A stretch of 64,000 nucleotides of DNA. Source: Palsa-504 sp963739135. Its GTDB lineage: Bacteria > Actinomycetota > Actinomycetes > Streptosporangiales > Streptosporangiaceae. The notes beneath the pieces were generated by a model. The model was not told the origin of the DNA and did no database searches. It saw only the letters and a program-made list of their open reading frames with translations. Positions within the stretch are counted from its first letter, which is position 1, and each line of letters begins with the position of its first letter. Made by a program: the position numbers and the translations under genes. The stretch spans positions 248,001-312,000 of the forward strand of contig CAVTZG010000013.1 in assembly GCA_963739135.1 (NCBI GenBank). The letters run 5' to 3'. Positions 1-11,087 of this stretch are shown here, piece after piece.

Positions 1-2205
1 AGGTTGAGATGGTCGCCGAACGCCCGCAGCGACACCGACAGCGCCATGACCACCAGCAGTTCCTGGGCGAACGAGCCGCCCACCAGCGCCACGAGCTTGT
101 GCGGAGAGCTGCCCACCTGCTTGAGATTGCCCCAGATGTCGCGCACCTTGGGGCGCAGCTTGTCGCCGGCCCGCCGGCGCAGCCGGGGCACGGCCAGGAG
201 CAGGCCAGCCGCCACGGCGACCACCACCACGACGGCCAGGATGATCCAGACCAGCTTCGAATCCCCGCCGGACTCCGGGGTTACCTCGAAGTGGATGTTC
301 CCCCAGGCGAACGGCAGCGAGACCAGGAACAGCACGGCGATCGCGATCCAGCTGGACGTGGCCATGATGGCGCCCGAGCTCAGCGCCACCGTGGCGTCGT
401 AGCCCTGCCGCTGGAAGAAGCGCACCCGGGTGGCGAACACGGCCGCCGTGCCGCCGGCCAGGGCGCTGAACGCGTTGGCGAACTCGACGGCCACTGCCCG
501 GCCGAACGGGAGCGGCCCGGCCACGCTCCCGACGGCTTCCAGGCCGCTGGCCACGTAGGCCAGCTGGGCCAGGACCAGCGCCATGATGACCCACAGCCAC
601 TCGGCCCCGATCACGGTGTCGAAGGACGCGGAGACGTCGATGAGCACGCCGATCAGGGCCCAGCCGCCGATCATCGTGCCGACGATCATGATCAGCGTCG
701 GCCAGCTCACCCGGCGGGGCTCCACCAGCTTCGGCAGCTCGATCGAGGCGGCCTGGGCGGCGCGCTGACGGACCTCCGGGAGCAGTCCGCGCCTGCCCCG
801 CAGGCTCCGGCCGATCAGGGGGTCCAGGGCCGGCTTCTGCAGGTGCCGCAGCGCCCCGCCCAGCAGTTCCGGCTCCAGGCACCGGGCCGCGGAATAGGCC
901 GCTCGTTCGGTGCCGACCGCCACGGCGGTGGCCGCCAGGGCGCCGGCCAGGTCGCGGTCGAGCTGATCCGGCGAGGCGCCCGCCGAGGCGTTGCGGAAGT
1001 CCGCCAGCGCCACGGCCTGGGCCGCCGGGTCGGCCAGTACCGCGTCACCGCTGATCGCGCCGTGCGCGATGCGGGCCCGCCGCAGGATCAGCAACTGGCG
1101 GTACAGGTCGTCGAGCATGACGTCGCTGATCTCGGCGGCATCCGCGTCCGACAGTGCCATCCCGGGCGGCAGCCGGCTGAACCAGCAGCGCGTCACGGGA
1201 CGGCCCGGCCGTTCCGGCTTCGGCGATCTCGGGCACGGTGACACCCGCCCGGCCCGCCCGCAAGGTGAGGTAGGCCTCGTGCTCGACCTGCTGCAGCCGG
1301 GTGAGGGTGAGGCTCGGCCCGGAGTCACGGTAGAGCAGGAACCGGCCCGCCTTGGTGAGCAGCCTGGCGTCGGCCGCGTCCCGCCCGTAGACCGCGATGC
1401 CCAGGCGGCCGGGCGGGACCGCCTCGGTGGCCTCGAACTTGGCCACCCCCCAGACTTGCCGTGGCGCCGGATGGACGTGGCCCGCGTAGATGCCGAACTC
1501 CTCGAGCAGCAGCCGTACGTCATCGGCGGAGGGCAGGCCGAGCGGTGAGCCGAAGACGAGCCGGACCGCCGCCGTCACTCCCCAGCCGATGACCAGGCTC
1601 CCCAGGACGTTGAGCGGCAGCCCGTGGCCTCCCACGGCCGAGGCCAGGGCCACCAGCGCGATGAAGATCTCGATGAGGCGCTGCACGCCCCGGGCCAGAT
1701 ACGGCAGCGAGGCCGTGGCCACCGCCATGAACACGGCGATCTGCACGACGGGGAAGCGCAGGTCGAAGTCGTCGATCACGATCCCGGCCGGCCGGCCGCC
1801 GCGGCTGCCGAGCAGGACGATCAAGATCCCGCACACCGCCGCCGTCCCGGCCGCGCTCAGCCCGATGTCGCGCGCGATCTCCCACCGGCGTGCGACCAGG
1901 GCCAGCACCACCAGGACGGCCACGACGCCGACCGAGCCCGCCTGGTACACCACCGTCACCAGCCAGGTGATGCTCCATGGCGGCGGATGGATCACCTGGG
2001 TGATGGCCCGGTCGATCCGGGAGTCATACCGGATGACGAGCAGGCAGCACGCCAGGGCGACGGCGGCAGCGGCCAGGCGCGCGCCGTCGCTGCCACGACG
2101 CCGGCGCTGGCCGCTGCCGACCGGGGCGAATATGACCGAGCGCCAGCCGCCCTGGAGATGCCGTTCCGTAGCGGAGCTCTCCCTCGCGACGAGGTTCTCG
2201 GTCAT
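1..2205 (-). pseudogene. LPG-synthase-type (UPF0104/flippase-like) membrane protein, frameshifted, 3' end outside window
   Basis: The N-terminal part (about 340 residues from the ATG at 2205) has several membrane segments that look like a degenerate PAP2-type phosphatase domain. A soluble kinase-like segment follows. At 1180-1181 the frame breaks. Removing one A of the AA pair (T on the coding strand) restores LLVSRLPPGMAL and an open frame that runs about 390 codons to the window edge. That part continues the kinase-like fold (HGAISGD, then LADFRN) and then has multiple membrane helices of the lysylphosphatidylglycerol synthase TM family. Such fusions are known in actinobacteria and are thought to handle lipids or polyprenyl carriers; the substrate is unknown. 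Without the correction the protein ends out of frame at 1045. Whether this is a real mutation or a base-calling error cannot be told here. Confidence 0.75.
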
Positions 2206-2222
2206 GCTAGCCCCGCCGCCAC

Positions 2223-2627
2223 TCAGGCGGCCAGGATCTTGGCCTTCTCCTGCTCGAACTCGTCGGGCGTGATAACGCCCCGGTCGCGCAGGTCAGCCAG
2301 CTGGGCCAGTTGGTCGGCCGAGCTCGGCGAACCCGCGGCCTGCTGGATGTAGCGACGGGCCTCCTGATCCTGCTGCTGTGCTTGCTGCACGGCCCGCTCG
2401 TGCATCTTGTCGCCGCGGGCGATCAGGTAGACCAGGACCCCGATCAGCGGGATGAACAGGACGAACACGAACCACAGCGCCTTCGCCCAGCCCGACAGGT
2501 CGTGGCTGCGGAAGATGTCGATGAAAACGTAGATCAGGACCCAGATCCACAGCACCCAGAGGAAGATCTCGAGGACCGTCCAGAATGCTCCGAGCAGCGG
2601 GTAGGAGTAGGAACTTGCGAGCGGCAT
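2223..2627 (-). CDS. PLDc_N-like two-helix membrane protein with C-terminal SHOCT domain
   Basis: A protein of 134 residues. It has two N-terminal membrane helices of the phospholipase-D-nuclease N-terminal type (around FWTVLEIFLWVLWIWV and LWFVFVLFIPLIGVLVYLI), a charged glutamine-rich linker, and a C-terminal SHOCT motif (LADLRDRGVITPDEFEQEK). No catalytic residues are visible. The family is small, widespread in actinobacteria and of unknown function, probably in envelope or protein assembly. I chose the ATG at 2627 because GGAG lies 5 bases before it and the membrane segment starts soon after. A longer in-frame start at 2672 would only add a poor leader. It sits 17 bases upstream of the LPG-synthase-like gene on the same strand, so the two may be cotranscribed. 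Confidence 0.8.
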   Translation of the reverse strand: MPLASSYSYPLLGAFWTVLEIFLWVLWIWVLIYVFIDIFRSHDLSGWAKALWFVFVLFIPLIGVLVYLIARGDKMHERAVQQAQQQDQEARRYIQQAAGSPSSADQLAQLADLRDRGVITPDEFEQEKAKILAA

Positions 2628-2908
2628 AGCGGCTCCATGAGTGGGAACGGCGCTTGTCGGGCGCCACGGCACGACGCTGGACGGGCCGGCCCGTCGGGCC
2701 AGCCGCCATGGCCGGCTCGAAAAGACGGTTTGCCCATGGCGACATGGTGACCTGCGGGCGGCTCCCGCGCCTCGCCCGCCCCGGGTGATATCAGCGGCCG
2801 CATGAGGCCCGCCTGAAGCCCGCCCGGCGCCCGCCCCTGGAGCCCGCCGACCCTAGCCCGAGACGGTGACGCTCACCCCCGCTTCCCGGCCGCTGGCACA
2901 ATGCTCGG

Positions 2909-5341
<2,433 letters not shown>

Positions 5342-5381
5342 CATCGGGTAGCCAGTTCTGTTCGACGTGAAGGAGTTCACC

Positions 5382-7370
5382 GTGTCCAGCCAGCAGCTTC
5401 GCATCACCCTCGCCGGAAGCGAGCATGTGGTCGAGGCTGGCACGACGGCGGGCGCGGCGCTCGAATCTGCGGGCCGCTCCGGCGGCACCGTGGTCGCCGC
5501 CCGGGTCAACGGCGAGCTGCGCGACCTGGCCTGCGGCCTGGCCGACGGCGACGTGGTCGAGCCGGTCACCATCGGCAGCGACGACGGCCGGTACATCCTG
5601 CGGCACTCCACCGCGCACGTCATGGCCCAGGCCGTGCAGGAACTGTTCCCGCAGGCCAAGCTGGGCATCGGCCCGCCGGTTGAGAACGGCTTCTACTACG
5701 ACTTCGACGTCGACCGGCCGTTCACCCCCGAGGACCTCAAGGCCATCGAGGGCAAGATGCGCCAGATCGTCAAGCAGGGCCAGCGGTTCTCCCGGCGGGT
5801 GGTGGCCGACGAGCAGGCCGCGGCCGAGCTCGCCGCCGAGCCGTACAAGCTGGAGCTGATCGGCCTCAAGGGCCACGCCTCCGGCTCGGCCAGCTTCGAG
5901 TCCGAGGAGTCGGTGGAGGTCGGCGGGAACGTGCTGACCATCTACGACAACCTGGACGCGGTCACCGGCGAGCTGTGCTGGAAGGACCTGTGCCGCGGCC
6001 CGCACCTGCCGGACACCAGGGCCATCCCGGCCTTCAAGCTGATGCGCAGCGGCGGGGCGTACTGGCGGGGCAGCGAGAAGAACCCGCAGCTGCAGCGCAT
6101 CTACGGCACCGCCTGGGAGTCGCGGGACAAGCAGGACGCCTACGTCAGGATGCTCGAGGAGGCGGAGAAGCGCGACCACCGCAAGCTCGGCGCGGAGCTC
6201 GACCTGTTCTCCTTCCCGGTCGAGATCGGCAGCGGCCTGCCGGTGTTCCACCCCAAGGGCGGCATCATCCGCCGGGTGATGGAGGACTACTCGCGGCGCC
6301 GCCACGAGGAGGCCGGGTACGAGTTCGTCAACACCCCGCACGTGACCAAGGAAGACCTGTTCATCACCTCCGGGCACCTGGAGTGGTACAAGGACGGCAT
6401 GTTCCCGCCCATGGAGCTGGACGGGGTCACCTACTACAACAAGCCGATGAACTGCCCGATGCACATCCTGATCTACGCCTCGCGCGGGCGGTCCTACCGC
6501 GAGCTGCCGCTGCGGCTGTTCGAGTTCGGCACCGTGTACCGCTACGAGAAGTCGGGCGTGGTGCACGGCCTGACCCGGGCCCGCGGCTTCACCCAGGATG
6601 ACTCCCACATCTTCTGCGCCCCCGAGCAGCTGCAGGACGAGCTGGCCTCGCTGCTGGCCTTCGTGGTCGGGCTGCTGCGCGACTTCGGGCTCACCGAGTT
6701 CGAGGCGGAGCTTTCCACCCGGCCGGAGAAGTACGTCGGCGCGCTGGAGGAATGGGCCCTGGCCGAGGCGGCGCTGAAGCACGCGCTGGACGCCTCCGGG
6801 CTGCCCTACGTGGTCGCCGAGGGCGACGGCGCCTTCTACGCGCCCAAGATCGACGTGCATGTCAAGGACGCGATCGGCCGCCGCTGGCAGCTGTCCACCC
6901 TGCAGGTGGACCTGCAGGAGCCGCACCGGTTCGGCATCGAGTACCAGGCCGCCGACGGCTCGCGGCAGCGCCCGTACATGATCCACCGGGCCCTGTTCGG
7001 CTCGATCGAGCGGTTCTTCGGCATCCTGGTCGAGCACTACGCCGGGGCGTTCCCGCCCTGGCTGGCGCCGGTCCAGGTGGTCGGCATCCCGATCGCCGAC
7101 GCGCACGTGCCGTACCTGGCCAAGGTGGCGGCCCAGCTGCGCGAGCAGGGCGTCCGGGTCGAGGTCGACGCCGGCGATGACCGGATGCAGAAGAAGATCA
7201 GGACCGCGCAGCGGCAGAAGGTGCCGTACATGCTCATCGCCGGGGACGACGACGTGGCCGCGGGCGGCGTGTCGTTCCGCTACCGCGACGGGTCGCAGAA
7301 GAACGGCGTCCCGGTCGACGAGGCCGTCGCGGAGATCGTGACCGCCGTGCGCGACCGCATCCAGGTGTAG
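5382..7370 (+). CDS. thrS: Threonine-tRNA ligase
   Basis: Charges tRNA-Thr in the cytoplasm. The protein has 662 residues. It has an N-terminal TGS domain (about 1-65), an editing domain with HSTAHVMAQA, and a class II catalytic core with NKPMNCPMHI (zinc Cys), RARGFTQDDSHIFC and YMIHRALFGS (zinc His), followed by an anticodon-binding domain ending near DRIQV. I placed the start at the GTG at 5382 because AAGGAG (5370-5375) lies 6 bases upstream. The longer in-frame GTG at 5367 would put that ribosome site inside the gene. I saw no T-box leader upstream. The HIT gene follows after 4 bases, an arrangement also known in Mycobacterium (Rv2614c-Rv2613c). Confidence 0.97.
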   Translation: MSSQQLRITLAGSEHVVEAGTTAGAALESAGRSGGTVVAARVNGELRDLACGLADGDVVEPVTIGSDDGRYILRHSTAHVMAQAVQELFPQAKLGIGPPVENGFYYDFDVDRPFTPEDLKAIEGKMRQIVKQGQRFSRRVVADEQAAAELAAEPYKLELIGLKGHASGSASFESEESVEVGGNVLTIYDNLDAVTGELCWKDLCRGPHLPDTRAIPAFKLMRSGGAYWRGSEKNPQLQRIYGTAWESRDKQDAYVRMLEEAEKRDHRKLGAELDLFSFPVEIGSGLPVFHPKGGIIRRVMEDYSRRRHEEAGYEFVNTPHVTKEDLFITSGHLEWYKDGMFPPMELDGVTYYNKPMNCPMHILIYASRGRSYRELPLRLFEFGTVYRYEKSGVVHGLTRARGFTQDDSHIFCAPEQLQDELASLLAFVVGLLRDFGLTEFEAELSTRPEKYVGALEEWALAEAALKHALDASGLPYVVAEGDGAFYAPKIDVHVKDAIGRRWQLSTLQVDLQEPHRFGIEYQAADGSRQRPYMIHRALFGSIERFFGILVEHYAGAFPPWLAPVQVVGIPIADAHVPYLAKVAAQLREQGVRVEVDAGDDRMQKKIRTAQRQKVPYMLIAGDDDVAAGGVSFRYRDGSQKNGVPVDEAVAEIVTAVRDRIQV

Positions 7371-7374
7371 GCCT

Positions 7375-8211
7375 GTGCCCGATACGAACCCGGAGCCCCC
7401 TACGAACCTGGAGCCCCCTGCAAACCTGGAGCAGAGTGAGGCCTTCGTTGGCGTGCCCGACTCGTTCGGGCGGCTGTGGACGCCGCACCGGATGGTCTAC
7501 ATCAAGGGGGAGAACCGGCCGTCGGGCCCGGGGGAGGCCGACAGCTGCCCGTTCGACCGCGCGCCGAAGCTGAGCGACGAGGAAGGCCTGATCGTGGCCC
7601 GCGGCGCGCTGGTCTACGCCGTGCTGAACCTGTACCCGTACAACCCCGGCCACCTGCTGGTCGTCCCGTACCGGCACGTAGCCGACTACACCGACCTGAC
7701 CGGGCCCGAGACCGCCGAATTCGCCGAGTTCACCAAGCGCGCCGTCCGCGCCATCCGCCAGACCTCAGGCCCGCACGGCTTCAACATCGGCATCAACCTC
7801 GGCTCGGTGGCCGGCGCTGGCATCGCCGCCCACCTGCACCAGCACGTGGTGCCCAGGTGGGGCGGCGACACCAACTTCATGCCGGTCGTCGGCCGCACCC
7901 GCGTCCTGCCCCAGCTGCTGGCCGACACCAGGAAACTGCTGGCCGAAAACTGGTTATCCCGGGGGGACGACCCCCCGGGACCCCCCGGTGCGCTTCGCGC
8001 CCCGCTGCGGTACCTCGCCGTAGTATCGCGCGGCTGGGAGGCCGGAGGCCCTCCGCAGGCCGCGCGATCGCGGGGCGGCGCCCCGCGATACTTGACCGTA
8101 ATGCCGCTAGCTTTAGTCGGGCTTGGACTCTGCGGCGACCTTGGCGGCCAGGTGGGACGGCAGCGACTCGTGCCGCAGGTACTGCCGGGTGAACGAGCCC
8201 GTGCCGTGTGA
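7375..8211 (+). CDS. HIT-domain nucleotide phosphorylase/hydrolase (Ap4A phosphorylase type), with read-through C-terminus
   Basis: The core (residues about 30-193) is a HIT-fold protein with the catalytic block HLHQHVVPRW, close in context and sequence type to the mycobacterial Ap4A phosphorylase Rv2613c encoded beside thrS and pgsA. The GTG at 7375 lies 4 bases after thrS, which suggests coupling. The first 25 residues hold an NLEPP-type repeat. The homologous region ends near W193 (7951), but no stop follows. The frame runs on through a G/C hairpin element and then antisense to the EF-G-like gene, ending at 8211 after about 85 unrelated residues and overlapping that gene's end by 99 bases. 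The tail is probably an accident of repeat insertion. Its effect on the enzyme is unknown. Confidence 0.85.
   Translation: MPDTNPEPPTNLEPPANLEQSEAFVGVPDSFGRLWTPHRMVYIKGENRPSGPGEADSCPFDRAPKLSDEEGLIVARGALVYAVLNLYPYNPGHLLVVPYRHVADYTDLTGPETAEFAEFTKRAVRAIRQTSGPHGFNIGINLGSVAGAGIAAHLHQHVVPRWGGDTNFMPVVGRTRVLPQLLADTRKLLAENWLSRGDDPPGPPGALRAPLRYLAVVSRGWEAGGPPQAARSRGGAPRYLTVMPLALVGLGLCGDLGGQVGRQRLVPQVLPGERARAV
7958..8089. repeat. Composite intergenic element of perfect inverted repeats (G6/GATACTACGG element, copy 1)
   Basis: Between the HIT core and the EF-G-like gene lie three perfect hairpins. The first is a 9-bp stem CCCGGGGGG/CCCCCCGGG with loop ACGA (7958-7979). The second has 10-bp arms ATCGCGCGGC (8025-8034) and 8059-8068. 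The third is a 10-bp stem ATCGCGGGGC (8067-8076) with 8080-8089. Read on the minus strand, 8036 back to 7958 matches the element at 26256-26318 (shared GATACTACGG, AGCGGG, and a G6 run before a G6/C6 hairpin). It sits at a convergent gene end and may act as a two-way terminator, although no T-run follows. Confidence 0.75.
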
Positions 8212-10248
8212 GATCGACCGCAGGTCGATGGCGTACCTGGTGATCTCCAGTTCCGGGATCTCCGCCTTGACCAGGGTCCGGCCCACGCCGACCGCCTCGG
8301 TGCCGAGCACCCGGCCGCGCCGCGAGGACAGGTCCGACATCACCGCGCCGACGTAGTCGTCGGATACCAGCACGCTTACCTCGTCGACCGGCTCGAGCAG
8401 CATCGGCTGGGCCTTGTCCACGGCGTCCTTGAGGGCCAGCCGCCCGGCCTTCTGGAAGGCCATGTCAGAGGAGTCGACCGAGTGCGCCTTGCCGTCGTAC
8501 AAGGTGACCCGGATACCGGTCATCGGGTAGCCGGCCGTGACACCCTGCTCCATCTGCCAGCGGACGCCCTTCTCCACCGAGGGGATGAACTGCCGCGGTA
8601 CCACGCCGCCGACGATCTTGTCGACGAACTCGAAGCTGGCCGAGTCCTCCAGCGGCTCGACCTCGATGTGGCAGATGCCGTACTCGCCGTGACCGCCGGT
8701 CTGCTTGACGTTCCGGCCCAGGCCCTGCGCCTTGCCGGCGATCGTCTCCCGCAGCGGCACGCGCAGGTCGACCGTCTCCACCGCCACGCCGTGCCGGTTG
8801 GCCAGCCGGTCGAGCAGCATGTCGGAGTGCGCCTCGCCCATGGTCCACAGCACCAGCTGCCGGGTCTCCGGGTTCATCTCCAGCCGCAGCGTCGGGTCCT
8901 CGGCGACCAGCCGGCTCAAGCCCTGGGACAGCTTGTCCTCGTCGGCCTTGGACTTGGCCACGATCGCCACCGGGAGCAGCGGCTCGGGCATGGACCACGG
9001 CTCCATCAGCAGCGGGTGCTCCTTCTCCGACAGCGTGTCGCCGGTCTCGGCCGTGCTGAGCTTGGCCACGGCGCAGATGTCGCCGGCCGCGCACTGGGTG
9101 ACGGCCCGCTGCTGCTTGCCCAGCGGCGAGGTCAGCGCGCCGATCCGCTCGTCATTGTCGTGGTCGTCGTGCCCGCGGGCCGAACGTCCGTGCCCGGACA
9201 CGTGCACCGAGGCGTCCGGGCGCAGCGTGCCGGAGAACACCCGGACCAGGCTGATCCGGCCGACGTACGGGTCGGAGGTCGTCTTGATCACCTCGGCCAG
9301 CAGCGGGCCCTTGGGATCGGAGGCCAGGCCGGTGACGGGCTTGCCGTCCGGGGTGGTGACCGCGGGCAGCGGGTGCTCGGCGGGCGAGGGGAAGGCCTCG
9401 GTCATCACTTCGAGCAGCTCGAGCATGCCGATCCGCTGCGGCGAGGAGACCGCCAGCACCGGGTGGAAGCTGCCGCGCGCGACGGCCTTCTCCAGGTCCT
9501 CGATGAGCACCTTGGGGTCGATTTCCTCCCCGGACAGGTACCTGTCCATCAGGCCCTCGTCTTCGCTCTCCTGGATGATGCCCTCGATCAGCTCACCGCG
9601 CAGTTCCTCCATCCGGTCGGCGTCCTCGGCCGCGGGCGCGCCCTCGGTCCGGTTCCCGCCCGAGTAGCTGAACAGCTTCTGCGACAGCAGCCCGATCAGC
9701 CCGTCCACCGGTGCGCCGACCGGCAGGTACAGGGGCGCGACCGCATCCCCGAAAGCGTCGCGGCAGGCGGCCAGGGTGGCTTCGAACTCAGCGCGCTGAT
9801 GGTCGATCTTGGTGATGACGACCGCGCGCGGCATGCCCACGGCGGCGCACTCCTCCCACAGCATCCTGGTCAGGCCGTCGATCCCGTCGGTGGCGGAGAT
9901 GGCGAACAGCGCCGAGTCCGCCGCCCGCAGCCCGGCCCGGAGGTCCCCCGTGAAGTCGGCGTAACCGGGCGTGTCGAGCAGGTTGACCTTGATGCCGTTG
10001 TGCACGACGGGCGCGAGCGTCAGGTTGACCGAACGCTGCTGCCTGATCTCGACCTCATCGAAGTCGCTGACCGTGGTGCCCTCTTCGATGCTGCCCTGCC
10101 GCTGGACGGTCCCGGTCACGGCGAGCAGCGCCTCGACCAGGCTGGTCTTGCCGGAACCGGAATGGCCGACCAGCACCACGTTCCTTACCTGGTCGGCCGC
10201 CGGTGCCCTGCCCGCGGCTCCTCCCGACCCACTCGGTGAAGTTGCCAA
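8113..10248 (-). CDS. EF-G-like translational GTPase (FusA2-type paralogue)
   Basis: 711 residues with an EF-G domain layout. The GTPase domain has G1 GHSGSGKTS (about residue 29), G3 DTPGYADF and G4 TKID, followed by EF-G domains II, III, IV (around KQTGGHGEYGICHIEVEP) and V to the C-terminus. It belongs with the actinobacterial EF-G paralogues such as mycobacterial FusA2 rather than the main translocase: G4 reads ITKIDHQ where canonical EF-G has NKMD. Its role in translation or stress is not settled for the family. The start is the TTG at 10248 with AAGGAGG 9 bases upstream; the 52 upstream in-frame codons are cysteine- and tryptophan-rich and not EF-G-like. It is antiparallel to and embedded in the otherwise conserved thrS-pgsA block. 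Confidence 0.92.
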   Translation of the reverse strand: MATSPSGSGGAAGRAPAADQVRNVVLVGHSGSGKTSLVEALLAVTGTVQRQGSIEEGTTVSDFDEVEIRQQRSVNLTLAPVVHNGIKVNLLDTPGYADFTGDLRAGLRAADSALFAISATDGIDGLTRMLWEECAAVGMPRAVVITKIDHQRAEFEATLAACRDAFGDAVAPLYLPVGAPVDGLIGLLSQKLFSYSGGNRTEGAPAAEDADRMEELRGELIEGIIQESEDEGLMDRYLSGEEIDPKVLIEDLEKAVARGSFHPVLAVSSPQRIGMLELLEVMTEAFPSPAEHPLPAVTTPDGKPVTGLASDPKGPLLAEVIKTTSDPYVGRISLVRVFSGTLRPDASVHVSGHGRSARGHDDHDNDERIGALTSPLGKQQRAVTQCAAGDICAVAKLSTAETGDTLSEKEHPLLMEPWSMPEPLLPVAIVAKSKADEDKLSQGLSRLVAEDPTLRLEMNPETRQLVLWTMGEAHSDMLLDRLANRHGVAVETVDLRVPLRETIAGKAQGLGRNVKQTGGHGEYGICHIEVEPLEDSASFEFVDKIVGGVVPRQFIPSVEKGVRWQMEQGVTAGYPMTGIRVTLYDGKAHSVDSSDMAFQKAGRLALKDAVDKAQPMLLEPVDEVSVLVSDDYVGAVMSDLSSRRGRVLGTEAVGVGRTLVKAEIPELEITRYAIDLRSISHGTGSFTRQYLRHESLPSHLAAKVAAESKPD

Positions 10249-10454
10249 TTGCCTTCGCCTCCTTGCGATTTGCTGGTGCGCACGACCAGCCTTAACCCGG
10301 GAGCACCGTAACCACAACCCCCACGCCAAGAATCTGCCCGGTTGCCAGAAAGTGAAGCGCAGTGAGCGCGGACAGTAACACTCAGCAGGGCCGCAGAAAC
10401 TCAAGCTCAGCCCATTAGGGCGGTTCGCGGTTGGCCAAGTAGGATCGGACGGCC

Positions 10455-11087
10455 ATGCTGAACGTGCTGCGGCCCGCCATGACGCGCCTGTTCACCCCGG
10501 TCGGCGCCCTCCTCGCGCGTACGCCGGTCACGCCGAACGCCATCACCATCGTCGGCACGGTCGGGGTGGCCGGCGGGGCGCTCGGGCTGTTTCCCATCGG
10601 CGAGCTGTTCCCCGGCGCCTTCACCTGCACCATCTTCGTGTTCCTCGACATGCTGGACGGCGTGCTGGCCCGGATGAAGGGGACCACGGGCCGCTGGGGC
10701 GCGTTCCTCGACTCGACCATGGACCGGATTGCCGACGCCTCCATCTTCTCCGGCCTGATTATCTGGTTCATGCTCGGCGGGCACAACCCGCTGCTGGCCG
10801 GGGTGTCGCTGTTCTGCCTCGTCATAGGCCTGCTGGTGTCCTACACCAAGGCGCGGGCCGAGGGCCTGGGGCTGCGCTGCGACGTGGGCCTGATCGAACG
10901 GCCCGAGCGCATGGTCATCTCGCTCGTCGCCGTCGGTGTTTCCGGGCTCGGCGTGCCGTACATTCTGAACGTGGGGCTCTGGGCGCTCGCGGCGGGAAGC
11001 GCCTTCACTCTCGGGCAGCGCGTGCGCGCGGTATACCAGGCCGCCAAGGTTCCCGTGGATCCGGGCGGGTTAGGACGGTTGGCGTGA
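10455..11087 (+). CDS. pgsA: Phosphatidylinositol phosphate synthase (CDP-alcohol phosphatidyltransferase)
   Basis: An integral membrane enzyme that joins CDP-diacylglycerol to inositol-1-phosphate, the first step to PI and PI mannosides. 210 residues with about six membrane helices. The signature D-x2-D-G-x2-A-R-x8-G-x3-D-x3-D is present: it begins DMLDGVLARMKG at about residue 66 and continues GRWGAFLDSTMD, so the metal-binding aspartates are intact. Assignment to PI phosphate rather than PG phosphate synthesis rests on the gene order (HIT, pgsA, patA, pimA), as in Mycobacterium. A TAGGAT hexamer at 10440-10445 may be the -10 box, leaving a very short leader. It overlaps the next gene by 4 bases (GTGA). 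Confidence 0.93.
   Translation: MLNVLRPAMTRLFTPVGALLARTPVTPNAITIVGTVGVAGGALGLFPIGELFPGAFTCTIFVFLDMLDGVLARMKGTTGRWGAFLDSTMDRIADASIFSGLIIWFMLGGHNPLLAGVSLFCLVIGLLVSYTKARAEGLGLRCDVGLIERPERMVISLVAVGVSGLGVPYILNVGLWALAAGSAFTLGQRVRAVYQAAKVPVDPGGLGRLA

Noticed and set aside
5342..5381. T-box or attenuator before thrS
   Set aside because: Only 40 bases separate tex and thrS, too short for a T-box, and no conserved core sequence is visible.
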